This document shows positions 44,359 to 52,634 of a stretch of 64,000 nt of DNA, piece by piece. Location: the NCBI RefSeq assembly GCF_005893125.1, contig NZ_VCJS01000012.1:1-64000 (forward strand), in the 5' to 3' direction. The notes below the pieces were generated by a model. It was given only the letters and a program-made list of their open reading frames with translations. It was not told the DNA's origin and did not search any database. Each line of letters begins with the position of its first letter. The stretch's first letter is position 1. This DNA comes from Nonomuraea basaltis (GTDB lineage Bacteria > Actinomycetota > Actinomycetes > Streptosporangiales > Streptosporangiaceae). Both the position numbers and the translations under genes were made by a program.

Positions 44359-46422
44359 ATGGGACTAGCATCTCGTTACGTGGCGAAGGTAACAGATCTT
44401 GTCAAACGCTTGCTCGTGGGGCGCGCCCTGCGAAGCGGGCAGCTCCACGAGCAACTCCTCCCGAAACGGATCGCACTACCCGTCTTCGCGAGCGACCCGC
44501 TCTCCTCGGTAGCCTATGCGCCGCTGGAGATCCTGGTCGCTCTTTCTGTTGCCGGGGTGGCCGCGTACACGTTCGCCCCGTGGGTCGCCGTCGCCATCGT
44601 GGTGCTGATGTTCACCGTCGTGGCGTCGTACCGGCAGACCGTGCACGCCTATCCGAGCGGCGGCGGCGACTACGAGGTCGCCATGACCAACCTCGGGCCC
44701 AACGCCGGGCTGACCGTGGCCAGCGCGCTGATGGTCGACTACGTCCTGACGGTCGCCGTCTCGGTCTCGTCGGGCGTCGACAACATCGGCTCGGCGATCC
44801 CGTTCGTCGCCGAGCACAAGGTCGGCGTGGCGATTCTCATCGTCGTCGTCCTGACCGTCATGAACCTGCGCGGCATCCGCGAGTCGGGCGGGATCTTCGC
44901 CGTTCCCACCTACGCCTTCGTCATCGGCGTGCTCGGCATGATCGCGTGGGGGCTCTTCCGGCTGGGCGTGCGGGGAGAGGAGCTGACCGCGCCGAGCGCG
45001 GGCTTCGAGTTGCACGCCGAACAGAACGGCTCCACGCTCGCCGGCCTGGCTCTGGCCTTCATGCTCCTGCGCGCCTTCTCCAACGGCTGCGCCGCGCTGA
45101 CCGGCGTCGAGGCGATCAGCAACGGCGTCCCGGCCTTCCGCAAGCCCAAGAGCAAGAACGCGGCCACGACGCTGGCCATGATGGGCCTGATCGCGGTGGC
45201 GATGTTCGTGGGCGTCATCGCGCTCGCGCTCGCCTCCGGCGTCAAGGCGGCGGAGACTCCCGAGCAGCTCGTCATCGACGGGCGGCCGGCGCCTCCCGGC
45301 TACACCAACGAGGCGATCCTGCCGCAGGTGGCCTCGGCGGTGTTCGGCCACGACTCGGCCGGCTTCATCTTCATCAGCGCGATCACGGCGCTGATCCTTT
45401 TCCTGGCCGCGAACACCGCGTTCAACGGCTTCCCCGTGCTCGGATCGATCCTCGCCCAGGACCGCTTCCTGCCCCGCCAGCTGCACACCAGGGGCGACCG
45501 GCTGGCGTTCTCCAACGGCATCGTCCTGCTCGCCGCGTTCGCCTGCCTGCTGATCTTCGTGTTCGACGCCAACCCCAGCACGCTGGTCCACCTGTACATC
45601 GTCGGTGTGTTCGTGTCGTTCACGCTGAGCCAGACCGGCATGGTGATCCACTGGACGCGGCTGCTGAAGACCGAGACCGACCGGCAGGCCCGGCGCCACA
45701 TGATCCGCTCGCGCGCCATCAACGGGTTCGGCGCGGTGTTCACCGGGCTGGTGCTGATCGTGGTCCTGGTGACGAAGTTCCTGCTCGGCGCGTGGATCGT
45801 GGTGCTGGCCATGCCGGTGCTGTTCGTGCTGATGAAGGGCATCCGCGGGCACTACGACCACGTCTCCGCCGAGCTGGAGATCACCGAGGACTACGAGCCG
45901 ACGATGCTGCCCGCGCGCAACCACGCCATCGTGCTCGTCTCCAAGATCCACAAGCCGACCATGCGGGCCCTCGCGTACGCCCGCGCCACCAGGCCGTCCT
46001 CCCTCGAGGCCATCACCGTGGGCGTCGAGGGCGAGGAGGCGCGCCAGCTCCAGGAGGAGTGGGAGCGGCGGGGCATACCGGTGCCGCTGAAGATGCTCGA
46101 CTCGCCGTACCGCGAGATCACGCAGCCGATCCTCGACTACGTCAAGCATCTGCGCCGGCGCTCGCCGCGCGACGTGGTGACCGTGTTCATCCCCGAGTAC
46201 GTGGTCGGCCATTGGTGGGAGCACCTCCTGCACAACCAGAGCGCGCTCAGGCTGAAGGCGCGGCTGCTGTTCAAGCCGGGGGTCATGGTGACGAGCGTGC
46301 CCTGGCAGCTGCACTCCTCGGACCGGCTCAAGGGCCGGCCGGAGCCGTTCGCGCCCGGATCGGTGCGCCGTCCCTGGGAGAGGACGGCCGAGGACGAGGA
46401 GCAGCTCAAGACGAGGGGCTGA
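44359..46422 (+). CDS. APC-superfamily permease, KimA-like potassium importer candidate
   Basis: A 687-residue transporter with about 12 transmembrane segments, starting MGLASRYVAKVTDLVKRLLV. LPVFASDPLSSVAYAPLEIL and TVHAYPSGGGDYEVAMTNLG fit the amino-acid/polyamine permease fold as in the K+ importer KimA (which has ASDAISSVAYA). The cytoplasmic C-terminal part (about 500-687) is a USP-like domain (IVLVSKIHKPTMRALAYARA). Divergent TrkA genes 81 bp away support a role in potassium. No c-di-AMP riboswitch was seen before it. Its end overlaps the convergent hydrolase gene by 17 bp. Confidence 0.87.
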   Translation: MGLASRYVAKVTDLVKRLLVGRALRSGQLHEQLLPKRIALPVFASDPLSSVAYAPLEILVALSVAGVAAYTFAPWVAVAIVVLMFTVVASYRQTVHAYPSGGGDYEVAMTNLGPNAGLTVASALMVDYVLTVAVSVSSGVDNIGSAIPFVAEHKVGVAILIVVVLTVMNLRGIRESGGIFAVPTYAFVIGVLGMIAWGLFRLGVRGEELTAPSAGFELHAEQNGSTLAGLALAFMLLRAFSNGCAALTGVEAISNGVPAFRKPKSKNAATTLAMMGLIAVAMFVGVIALALASGVKAAETPEQLVIDGRPAPPGYTNEAILPQVASAVFGHDSAGFIFISAITALILFLAANTAFNGFPVLGSILAQDRFLPRQLHTRGDRLAFSNGIVLLAAFACLLIFVFDANPSTLVHLYIVGVFVSFTLSQTGMVIHWTRLLKTETDRQARRHMIRSRAINGFGAVFTGLVLIVVLVTKFLLGAWIVVLAMPVLFVLMKGIRGHYDHVSAELEITEDYEPTMLPARNHAIVLVSKIHKPTMRALAYARATRPSSLEAITVGVEGEEARQLQEEWERRGIPVPLKMLDSPYREITQPILDYVKHLRRRSPRDVVTVFIPEYVVGHWWEHLLHNQSALRLKARLLFKPGVMVTSVPWQLHSSDRLKGRPEPFAPGSVRRPWERTAEDEEQLKTRG

Positions 46423-48052
46423 TCAGGCCGCGCAGCCGGCCGGTGTCGGCGGCGTCCCAGCCCGGCGGCGGGACGACCGCCGCCCAGCCGTCGACGATGT
46501 TGGGACCGTAGCGGTGCCCGTGCCCGGACGGGACCGACAGCGCCGCCGTCATGTCCACCAGCACCTGCCAGAACGTCACCAGCGGGAACCAGTTCATCTC
46601 CGGGTTCACGCCCGGCCCGCGCTCGCCCTCCAGCCAGGCCGGCCGTCGGTAGATCAGCTCCGGCGACCACCACACGACCGGGTCCGAGGCGTTCTGCAGG
46701 TAGACCACGCGCGGGCGCGGCCAGGGCGTGGCCGGCCGGTCCAGGTCGGCGGGGGCCTGGACGAACCTCGCCGTCTTCCCCGACCCGTAGATCGGCCGCC
46801 ATACGGGGCTGCCGCGCTCGCGGCCTGCCGTGACGCGGTCCCAGATGGGGCTGGCGTTCGGCGGGCCGACGAACAGCGCTCCGTCCGCCCGGGCCGCCAG
46901 GTCGTCCAGGTCCCGGAAGGCCCCCTCCAGCTCGTACGATCCCAGGCTCTCGCCCGAGAGCACCAGCCGCGGACGCTCGCCCGCGGGCTGCCGGGCCCAC
47001 CTGGCGCGTACCGCCTCGAACAGGGCCCGCCCAGAGGCCGCCGCCCGGTCCCTGTCGACCAGGAACGACACCCCGCTCGGCATGTAGGAGTACTGCAGGG
47101 CGACCATGGCGGAGCGGCCGTTGTACATGTACTCCAGCGTGTCCGGGATGCGCGGGTCCACCCAGCCGGTGCCGGTGGTGCCGAGCACGGCGAGCACGGG
47201 GCGGTCGAACGCGCCGGTGCGCTCCAGTTCGCGGACCGCCAGCGCGGCCTGGGCCCGGGGCGAGGTGGTGGTGTCGAGGCCGACGTACACCCTGATCGGC
47301 TCGGCGCCCGGGCGGCCCGAGAAGGCGGCGAGCCTGGCGGTGGTGACGGCGGTGCCGGTGAAGCGGCGGCCCTCCCTGCCCAATGACTCCCAGGACACCA
47401 GGGAGCCCGGCCCGCCCGACACCTTGCTCGACGCGGGTTTGCGGACACCCGGGTACGTGCCCTGGTTGGCGACCGAGGAGACGTCGCTCACCCGGGCGAC
47501 GAACCCCGAGAACAGCACGTCGTTGGCGAAGACCGCGACCAGGAAGGCGATGAGGAGCACGCCGAGGGCATGGCCCACGTAGAAGGAGACGTACCGGCCG
47601 AGCCAGGCGATCAGCTTGCGGCCGCCCAGGCGTACCAGTCTGGATATCAGGAGAATCAGCGTGAAGAGGACGACGGCCACGGCGAGGATCAACGTCGGGA
47701 ACCACGTGATCTTCGTGTCCATGCCCATGAGCGCCCGCAGGTCGCGCTGCCAGCCGAAGCTGTACCAGAGCGTCACCGCCGTCAGCGCCACGCAGCCGCC
47801 GATCATGACCTGCCACGCGATCCGGCGTCCCCGCTCGGGCAGCCGGTAGGAGATCGCCGCCCGGCCCAGCGCCCCTGCCCCCGCGCCCACGGCGTACCCG
47901 AGAACGCCGGTGACCGCGCACATCACTCCCTGGTACAACCACGTGCGGGGCAGCAGCGACGGCGTCAGAGACGCGCAGGCGAACAGCGTGGCCAGCAGCG
48001 TCCCTCCGAAACCGAGCCGCCGCCGCACCACCCGGGCCGTTTCCACGATCAC
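46406..48052 (-). CDS. Membrane alpha/beta-hydrolase family protein (Abhydrolase_9 type)
   Basis: A 548-residue protein. Residues 12-180 have five to six hydrophobic segments (TLLATLFACASLTPSLLPRT, VMIGGCVALTAVTLWYSF, LILAVAVVLFTLILLISRLV). The C-terminal half is an alpha/beta-hydrolase with RLVLSGESLGSYELEGAF (nucleophile Ser in the GESLGS elbow), then NASDPVVWWSPELIY (acid) and SGHGHRYGP (His). This matches the DUF/Abhydrolase_9 family with an N-terminal membrane part, whose substrate is unknown. Confidence 0.87.
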   Translation of the reverse strand: MIVETARVVRRRLGFGGTLLATLFACASLTPSLLPRTWLYQGVMCAVTGVLGYAVGAGAGALGRAAISYRLPERGRRIAWQVMIGGCVALTAVTLWYSFGWQRDLRALMGMDTKITWFPTLILAVAVVLFTLILLISRLVRLGGRKLIAWLGRYVSFYVGHALGVLLIAFLVAVFANDVLFSGFVARVSDVSSVANQGTYPGVRKPASSKVSGGPGSLVSWESLGREGRRFTGTAVTTARLAAFSGRPGAEPIRVYVGLDTTTSPRAQAALAVRELERTGAFDRPVLAVLGTTGTGWVDPRIPDTLEYMYNGRSAMVALQYSYMPSGVSFLVDRDRAAASGRALFEAVRARWARQPAGERPRLVLSGESLGSYELEGAFRDLDDLAARADGALFVGPPNASPIWDRVTAGRERGSPVWRPIYGSGKTARFVQAPADLDRPATPWPRPRVVYLQNASDPVVWWSPELIYRRPAWLEGERGPGVNPEMNWFPLVTFWQVLVDMTAALSVPSGHGHRYGPNIVDGWAAVVPPPGWDAADTGRLRGLISPSS

Positions 48053-48110
48053 CTACGGTCGTTGATCAAGTCGGAGGGTAGTCATCCAGGTCAGGGCATA
48101 AGGTATCGGT

Positions 48111-49361
48111 GTGGAACAGGCATCTCTCGAGCTTACGGTAGGTCCGGTCGCCCATGGCGGCTGGTGTGTCGCACGTCACGAAGGGCGCGTGGTGTTCGTG
48201 CGGCATGCGTTGCCCGGCGAGCGGGTGATCGCCGAGGTGACCGAGGAGACGACCCGGTTCCTGCGGGCCGACGCCGTGGAGATCCTCGAGGCGTCGCCCG
48301 ACCGCGTGGTCCCGCCCTGCCCGTACGCGGGTCCCGGCCGCTGCGGTGGCTGCGACTGGCAGCACGCCACGCTGGAGGCCCAGCGGCGGCTCAAGGCGCA
48401 GGTGGTGGCCGAGCAGCTGCGCCGGCTGGCGGGCATCGAGCGCGAGATCGTGGTGGAGGAGGTGCCGGGCGCCAAGGACGGGCTCGGCTGGCGCACGCGG
48501 GTGCAGTTCGCCGCCCGGCCGACCGGCGAGCTGGGCTTCCGCCGGCACCGCTCGCACGAGATCGAGGTGGTGGACGCCTGCCTGATCGCCCATCCCGAGG
48601 TGGAGGCGGTCGGGGCGGAGGAATACGAGTGGCCGGGTGCGGCCGGCGTCGAGGTCATCGCCTCCTCCGGCGGCGACCGGGCCGTGGTGGTCACGCCCCG
48701 GCCCCGGCGCAGCGTCACCGTACCCGAGCTCGACGCGCCCGCCTCGATCCTGCTCGACCAGGGCAAGGGGCGCACGGTGCCGCGGCGCGGGTCCGGGCTG
48801 CTGCACGAGCAGGTGGGCGATCGCGAGTTCCGGGTGGCGGGCAGCGGCTTCTGGCAGGTTCATCCGGGGGCCGCGGAGACACTGCTGGACGCGGTGCTGG
48901 CGTACGCGGCGCCGGAGCCGGGTGAATGGGCGCTGGACCTCTACTGCGGCGTCGGCCTGTTCGCCGCGGGGCTGGCCGAGGCCGTGGGGCCGGAGGGGGC
49001 GGTGTTCGGGCTGGAGTCCGAGGCGTCCGCCGTCCGCGACGCCCGCGCCAACCTGCGCGACCTGCCGCAGGCCCGGGTGGAGCGGGGGCGGGTCGAGGAG
49101 GCGCTCGACCGGTTCGAGATCGAGCGCGCCGACATCGTTGTGGTCGACCCGCCGCGGTCCGGGCTCGGGCGCGAGGTGGTGGAGCGGATCACCGGGCTGG
49201 ACGCGCGCGGGATCGTGTACGTGTCCTGCGATCCGGCGACGTTCGCCCGGGATCTGAAGTGGCTGGGGGAGCGCGGGTACGCGCTCGCCGACCTGCGGGC
49301 CTTCGACGCCTTTCCGATGACTCACCATGTGGAGTGCGTGGGGCTGCTGGTCAGGGCGTGA
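48111..49361 (+). CDS. TRAM-domain class I SAM-dependent RNA (uracil-C5) methyltransferase
   Basis: A 416-residue enzyme of the TrmA/RlmD family. The N-terminal TRAM domain (1-60, GGWCVARHEGRVVFVRHALP) is followed by an iron-sulfur segment CPYAGPGRCGGCDWQH, then the SAM domain WALDLYCGVGLFAAGLAE, VVDPPRSGLG and YVSCDPATFARDL with the catalytic Cys. It methylates a uracil in rRNA or tRNA. GTG start. In many actinobacteria dxs follows this gene; here a decay zone follows instead. Confidence 0.92.
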   Translation: MEQASLELTVGPVAHGGWCVARHEGRVVFVRHALPGERVIAEVTEETTRFLRADAVEILEASPDRVVPPCPYAGPGRCGGCDWQHATLEAQRRLKAQVVAEQLRRLAGIEREIVVEEVPGAKDGLGWRTRVQFAARPTGELGFRRHRSHEIEVVDACLIAHPEVEAVGAEEYEWPGAAGVEVIASSGGDRAVVVTPRPRRSVTVPELDAPASILLDQGKGRTVPRRGSGLLHEQVGDREFRVAGSGFWQVHPGAAETLLDAVLAYAAPEPGEWALDLYCGVGLFAAGLAEAVGPEGAVFGLESEASAVRDARANLRDLPQARVERGRVEEALDRFEIERADIVVVDPPRSGLGREVVERITGLDARGIVYVSCDPATFARDLKWLGERGYALADLRAFDAFPMTHHVECVGLLVRA

Positions 49362-49429
49362 TCCCTCCTGCGGCGGGGAGGTCGCGGACATCCCGTACGA
49401 AGAGCGCGCACGCCGTGGCCAAGCACCGC

Positions 49430-49545
49430 GTCGCCATGGGCGGCGACCAGCTCGTCAAGGCTTCCGGTGTTCCGGGCGGTCGCGGCCACCTTGTCGCCGC
49501 GCGATAGGGCGGCCTCGACGAAGTTGCGGCCGAGGCCGCGGCGGT
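49430..49545 (-). pseudogene. SDR oxidoreductase N-terminal relic
   Basis: Reading the minus strand gives RGLGRNFVEAALSRGDKVAATARNTG..., then SLDELVAAHGDAVL, the N-terminal dinucleotide-binding part of a short-chain dehydrogenase (normally TGASRGLGRAFVEAAL...). It lacks a start, the rest of the enzyme and a clean frame. It lies just after the RNA methyltransferase gene and before an intact SDR gene. Confidence 0.7.
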
Positions 49546-49630
49546 GCCGGCCGCCGTACTGGACGAGAGTGCTGGGCTCACGCTGGAGTACGGCTTCCTA
49601 GGCCGGAATCACACCGAGGTCGCGCGGCGG

Positions 49631-50374
49631 TCACCACGCAACGGGGCCAAGGCGATCGATGAAGATCCCGGTCGGCCCGTCGGCGTCGATCATCGCGAGT
49701 CTCAGGATCGAGTCGGTGCCCTCGGTGACCGTCAGCTCGCCGGTGTGATGGTTCATGTCGGTGGCGGCGAATTTGCGATTTGCGACCTCTCCGGGAGTGG
49801 CGATGTTGAATTTGATCTCCGGGAGCGCCTGGGCGTACCGGACGGTGATCATGTTCAGCGCCGCTTTCGACGAGCTGTAGGCGAGCTCGTGCATTTTCGA
49901 GACCGGTTGCTCTGGATCGGTCACGACCGCGAAGGAACCGCCACCGCTGGACACCATCACCACCCGCGGATGGTCCGCCGCCTGCAGCAAGGGAAGGAAC
50001 GCGTGCGTGACCCTGATCGGTCCGTACACGTTGGTGTCGTAGACGGAATGAATGTCGTCAACCGTCGCGTCCGCAGGCGCAATGACCTTTCCTGGCGCGC
50101 CGGCGTTGTTGATCAACACGTCCAGCCGGTCGGTGTGCTCCCGGACGAGCCGTACAGCGTCGGTCACCGACTCGTCCGAGGTCACGTCCAGCGGGACCAT
50201 GACCACGTTCGCGCCACCGTCGGTCAGCTTGTCGGCAGCCGCCCGTCCTCGACCTTCATCACGCGAGCCGAGAAAGATCGTCCAGCCCTGTTCCCCGAGC
50301 CGCCGGGCCGCCTCATAACCGAGTCCCTTGTTGCCTCCGGTGATCAACACCGAGGTCTGTTCCGAGTTTGTCAT
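49631..50374 (-). CDS. Short-chain dehydrogenase/reductase
   Basis: A 247-residue SDR: LITGGNKGLGYEAARRLGE (NAD(P) binding), DVLINNAGAPGK, SSGGGSFAV (catalytic Ser region) and YSSSKAALNM (catalytic Tyr and Lys). It oxidises or reduces an alcohol/ketone; the substrate is unknown. GAGGG is just upstream of the ATG at 50374. It is in a region of gene relics, so recent arrival or loss of neighbours is possible. Confidence 0.9.
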   Translation of the reverse strand: MTNSEQTSVLITGGNKGLGYEAARRLGEQGWTIFLGSRDEGRGRAAADKLTDGGANVVMVPLDVTSDESVTDAVRLVREHTDRLDVLINNAGAPGKVIAPADATVDDIHSVYDTNVYGPIRVTHAFLPLLQAADHPRVVMVSSGGGSFAVVTDPEQPVSKMHELAYSSSKAALNMITVRYAQALPEIKFNIATPGEVANRKFAATDMNHHTGELTVTEGTDSILRLAMIDADGPTGIFIDRLGPVAW

Positions 50375-50799
50375 GCCCTCTAAGACGATGTGCCCCGCTC
50401 GGCTGTGACACGGTGTGAGCGGCCTCACAACCGGGAGCCCGTTGCGGGCTGGTGGCTGTGCTTGCCGCGCGCTTCACATCCCCGCCATCGACGAGTAGCT
50501 GTGATCGCTCACTTGGCGGTGAGCTCAGGGCACCTGGTCCCGGCTCGAGCCAGGGGACCCGTCCGTCGGGCGGATCTCGCTGAACAGCCTGAGCGTCACG
50601 GGCCGCGGCCGAAGCCACGCCAAGGCGGGCAGGCGCAAGTCTCTTGAGGAGAACACCGTCTCCAGGACGATCCGCCATGAGCCGGGGCCGATATGTGAGG
50701 ACGTCGCCATGGATCACCTCGCCGTGTTCAAACGTGCGCCCGTCACTCCTAAGACCCAAGGCTCCCCGCGAATGTGACATCCCACCGCTGTGGAGGGCC
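50375..50799. other. Intergenic stretch without recognisable gene
   Basis: Four hundred and twenty-five bases between the SDR start and the qcrB relic. Open frames in both strands have no family resemblance I can recognise. It probably holds the SDR promoter and further unrecognised relics. Confidence 0.4.
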
Positions 50800-51175
50800 T
50801 TCTGGTTCAAGCCGAGCATGGGCCACGTGGTCTACGACGGCGTCTCTGCGCCGTTGAAGGGCGTGGAGATGTCGCAGGCGTACGCCTCCACGCTGGAGAT
50901 CAGCTTCGAGGTGCGCGGCGGGCTGCTCATCAGGCAGATCCACCACTGGTCGGCGCTGCTGTTCATCCGCGGCATGATGATCCACGCGCTGTGCCCTCCG
51001 GCGTGATCAAGCGCCTGCCCAGCGGCGCGTTCACCGAAACGCACACACCGCTGATCGAGGACATCGAGGCACACCTGCGCGCCAAGGAAGCCGTGCCGGT
51101 GCTTACCGCTCACAACGGCTCCGGCGTCCCGCCTGCACGCATGCGCAGCCGTCTCGGCAGACTACGGGCCCGGAT
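50800..51175 (+). pseudogene. Internally deleted relic of qcrB (cytochrome bc1 cytochrome b subunit)
   Basis: The first frame (about 50800-51003) reads FWFKPSMGHVVYDGVSAPLK, then MSQAYASTLEISFEVRGG and LLIRQIHHWSALLF..MMIHAL. This is the middle of actinobacterial QcrB, including the HHW heme-ligand segment. It stops at 51004-51006. In a neighbouring frame from 51003 VIKRLPSGAFTETHTPLIED and (less clearly) a PPARMRSRLG segment match the extreme C-terminus of QcrB. So the central membrane core and the link between the two segments have been lost and the frame is broken. No qcrA or qcrC is near, so this is a stray fragment. Confidence 0.75.
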
Positions 51176-51212
51176 GTCCGCTGCATCCACCTGCCCTGCC
51201 GGATGCCTTCGA

Positions 51213-51449
51213 TCAGGTGCAGGCGCTCGCGGACCAATTGATGTAGCCGGTGACCCTGCCCCAGGTCGAGACCTCACCATTGCAGAATTCCGTCTTGACC
51301 CCGACCAAGTTGGTGCGCGCGGAGTCGGAGAAGTACTGGGTGTTGCACATGTAGCCGGCCCGGCAGGCAGGGGCGGCCTGCGCGCCGGCCGGTACGGTGG
51401 CGAGCGCGGCGGTGGCCAAGGCCGCGACGGCCAGTACGCGACGGATCAT
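51213..51449 (-). CDS. Small secreted protein, DUF6289 family
   Basis: A 78-residue protein: signal peptide MIRRVLAVAALATAALATVP ending around AQA, then a mature part of about 50 residues with four cysteines (ACRAGYMC, EFCNG, SACT) and NTQYFSDSARTNLVGVKTEF. This is the DUF6289 pattern of small disulfide-bonded exported proteins. AAGGA precedes ATG 51449. Confidence 0.82.
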   Translation of the reverse strand: MIRRVLAVAALATAALATVPAGAQAAPACRAGYMCNTQYFSDSARTNLVGVKTEFCNGEVSTWGRVTGYINWSASACT

Positions 51450-51604
51450 GAATCGTCCTTCCTGAGCATGAAACGACACCAAGGTCCCGCGATTTCATGG
51501 GCGGCCCAACCGATGATCGAAATGATCCGTCCTAGAGGAAGAAAACGCAAGGCAGGTCCGAGCGGCACCTGCACCCGCTCGGCCATGCCGAACAGTGGCT
51601 CGAA

Positions 51605-51637
51605 CGCGCTGGCCGGGAACGGACCCCGGCCAGCGCG
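51605..51637. terminator. Terminator after the alpha/beta hydrolase gene
   Basis: CGCGCTGGCCGGG and CCCGGCCAGCGCG pair perfectly over 13 bp with a 7-nt loop, 24 bp after the hydrolase stop codon. Confidence 0.85.
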
Positions 51638-51660
51638 TCGCGAGCTACAAGGCAGCGGCC

Positions 51661-52398
51661 TTATCCACAGTGCCGGGCGAAGAACCGCAGCGCATCGTCG
51701 GTTTCGTACGCGGGGATTTCCCCGTGGTCGCCGGGGTTCGCATGCAGCGTCTTGTCGCTCGAGCCCAGGGCATCGAACAGCGCCAAGGCCTGGTCCCGGG
51801 GCACCCGCGTATCATCCCATTGGAGCAGGAACTGCACCGGCACGGTGACCCGGGCGGCGGTCCCGGCCAGCCCGTGCACACCGAGCAGGCCCAGCACCGC
51901 GGCGCGGACCCGGGGTTCGGCGGCGAGTAGCGGCACACCGAGCCCGCAGCCCATCGACACTCCCCAATAGCCGACGGGGCCGGCGCCCACGTGGTCGAGC
52001 TCCTGGACCGCGGTCACCACGGCCTGCCAGTCGGCGACGGCCTGCCCGGCCAGCAGATCGTGCATGGCCGCGACCAGCTCGGTCGGATCCTCTCCGGCGG
52101 CCATGCGGGCCCGCATGTCGCCCGCGAACTGGATGAACTGTTCGTCTTTCGGCCGGTCGCCGTGGTTAGGGGCATCGATCGCGACGACGGCGAAACCCCC
52201 CTCGGTGGCGAACCGGCGAGCGCCGGTCAGGACGCCAGGGGCCTTCTTGTGCTGGCCGCCGCCGTGTCCCATGAGGATCAGCGGGCGGGGGCCGGTGGCG
52301 CCTCGCGGCGTGAACAGCACGCCGGGGATCTCGCCGAGGGCGAAGGACTGTTCGGTGACGCCGTCGGTCGACGTCTGAGAGGTCAAGCTGAAGCGCAT
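51661..52398 (-). CDS. Alpha/beta hydrolase (dienelactone-hydrolase-like)
   Basis: A 245-residue hydrolase. GVLFTPRGATGPRPLILMGH starts the core, GVSMGCGLG is the nucleophile elbow (Ser), LLQWDDTRVPRDQ carries the acid and NPGDHGEIP the His. It is most like serine esterases of the dienelactone/DUF1749-like group. Cytoplasmic, substrate unknown. The ATG has an AAAGG site 11 bases upstream. Confidence 0.88.
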   Translation of the reverse strand: MRFSLTSQTSTDGVTEQSFALGEIPGVLFTPRGATGPRPLILMGHGGGQHKKAPGVLTGARRFATEGGFAVVAIDAPNHGDRPKDEQFIQFAGDMRARMAAGEDPTELVAAMHDLLAGQAVADWQAVVTAVQELDHVGAGPVGYWGVSMGCGLGVPLLAAEPRVRAAVLGLLGVHGLAGTAARVTVPVQFLLQWDDTRVPRDQALALFDALGSSDKTLHANPGDHGEIPAYETDDALRFFARHCG

Positions 52399-52634
52399 AG
52401 CGTTTCAAAGCCTTTCGGGGTGCCTTGGCGGGCGCTCCCTAGACCATGCACGGGAGGGAGCCCCGACCTGTCGTCACAGCGTTGATCGGTCCCACCTCCT
52501 CCAGTCGTAGTGCTGCACAGCGCCGCTGAACCTATCACACAGACCTCGCCTTCCTCGATCTGCGCGGGCTGGATGCTGTCGAGATTCACGCCGGGCAGGT
52601 GAAGTCGCTCGCTGATGGCGGCATCGAGTTGGGG

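Noticed and set aside
52383-52589. Short minus-strand frame with Cys/Ser/Thr-rich end (MNLDSIQPAQIEEGE...), looking like a modified-peptide precursor
   Set aside because: It has no recognisable leader motif, no nearby modifying enzyme and no good ribosome site.
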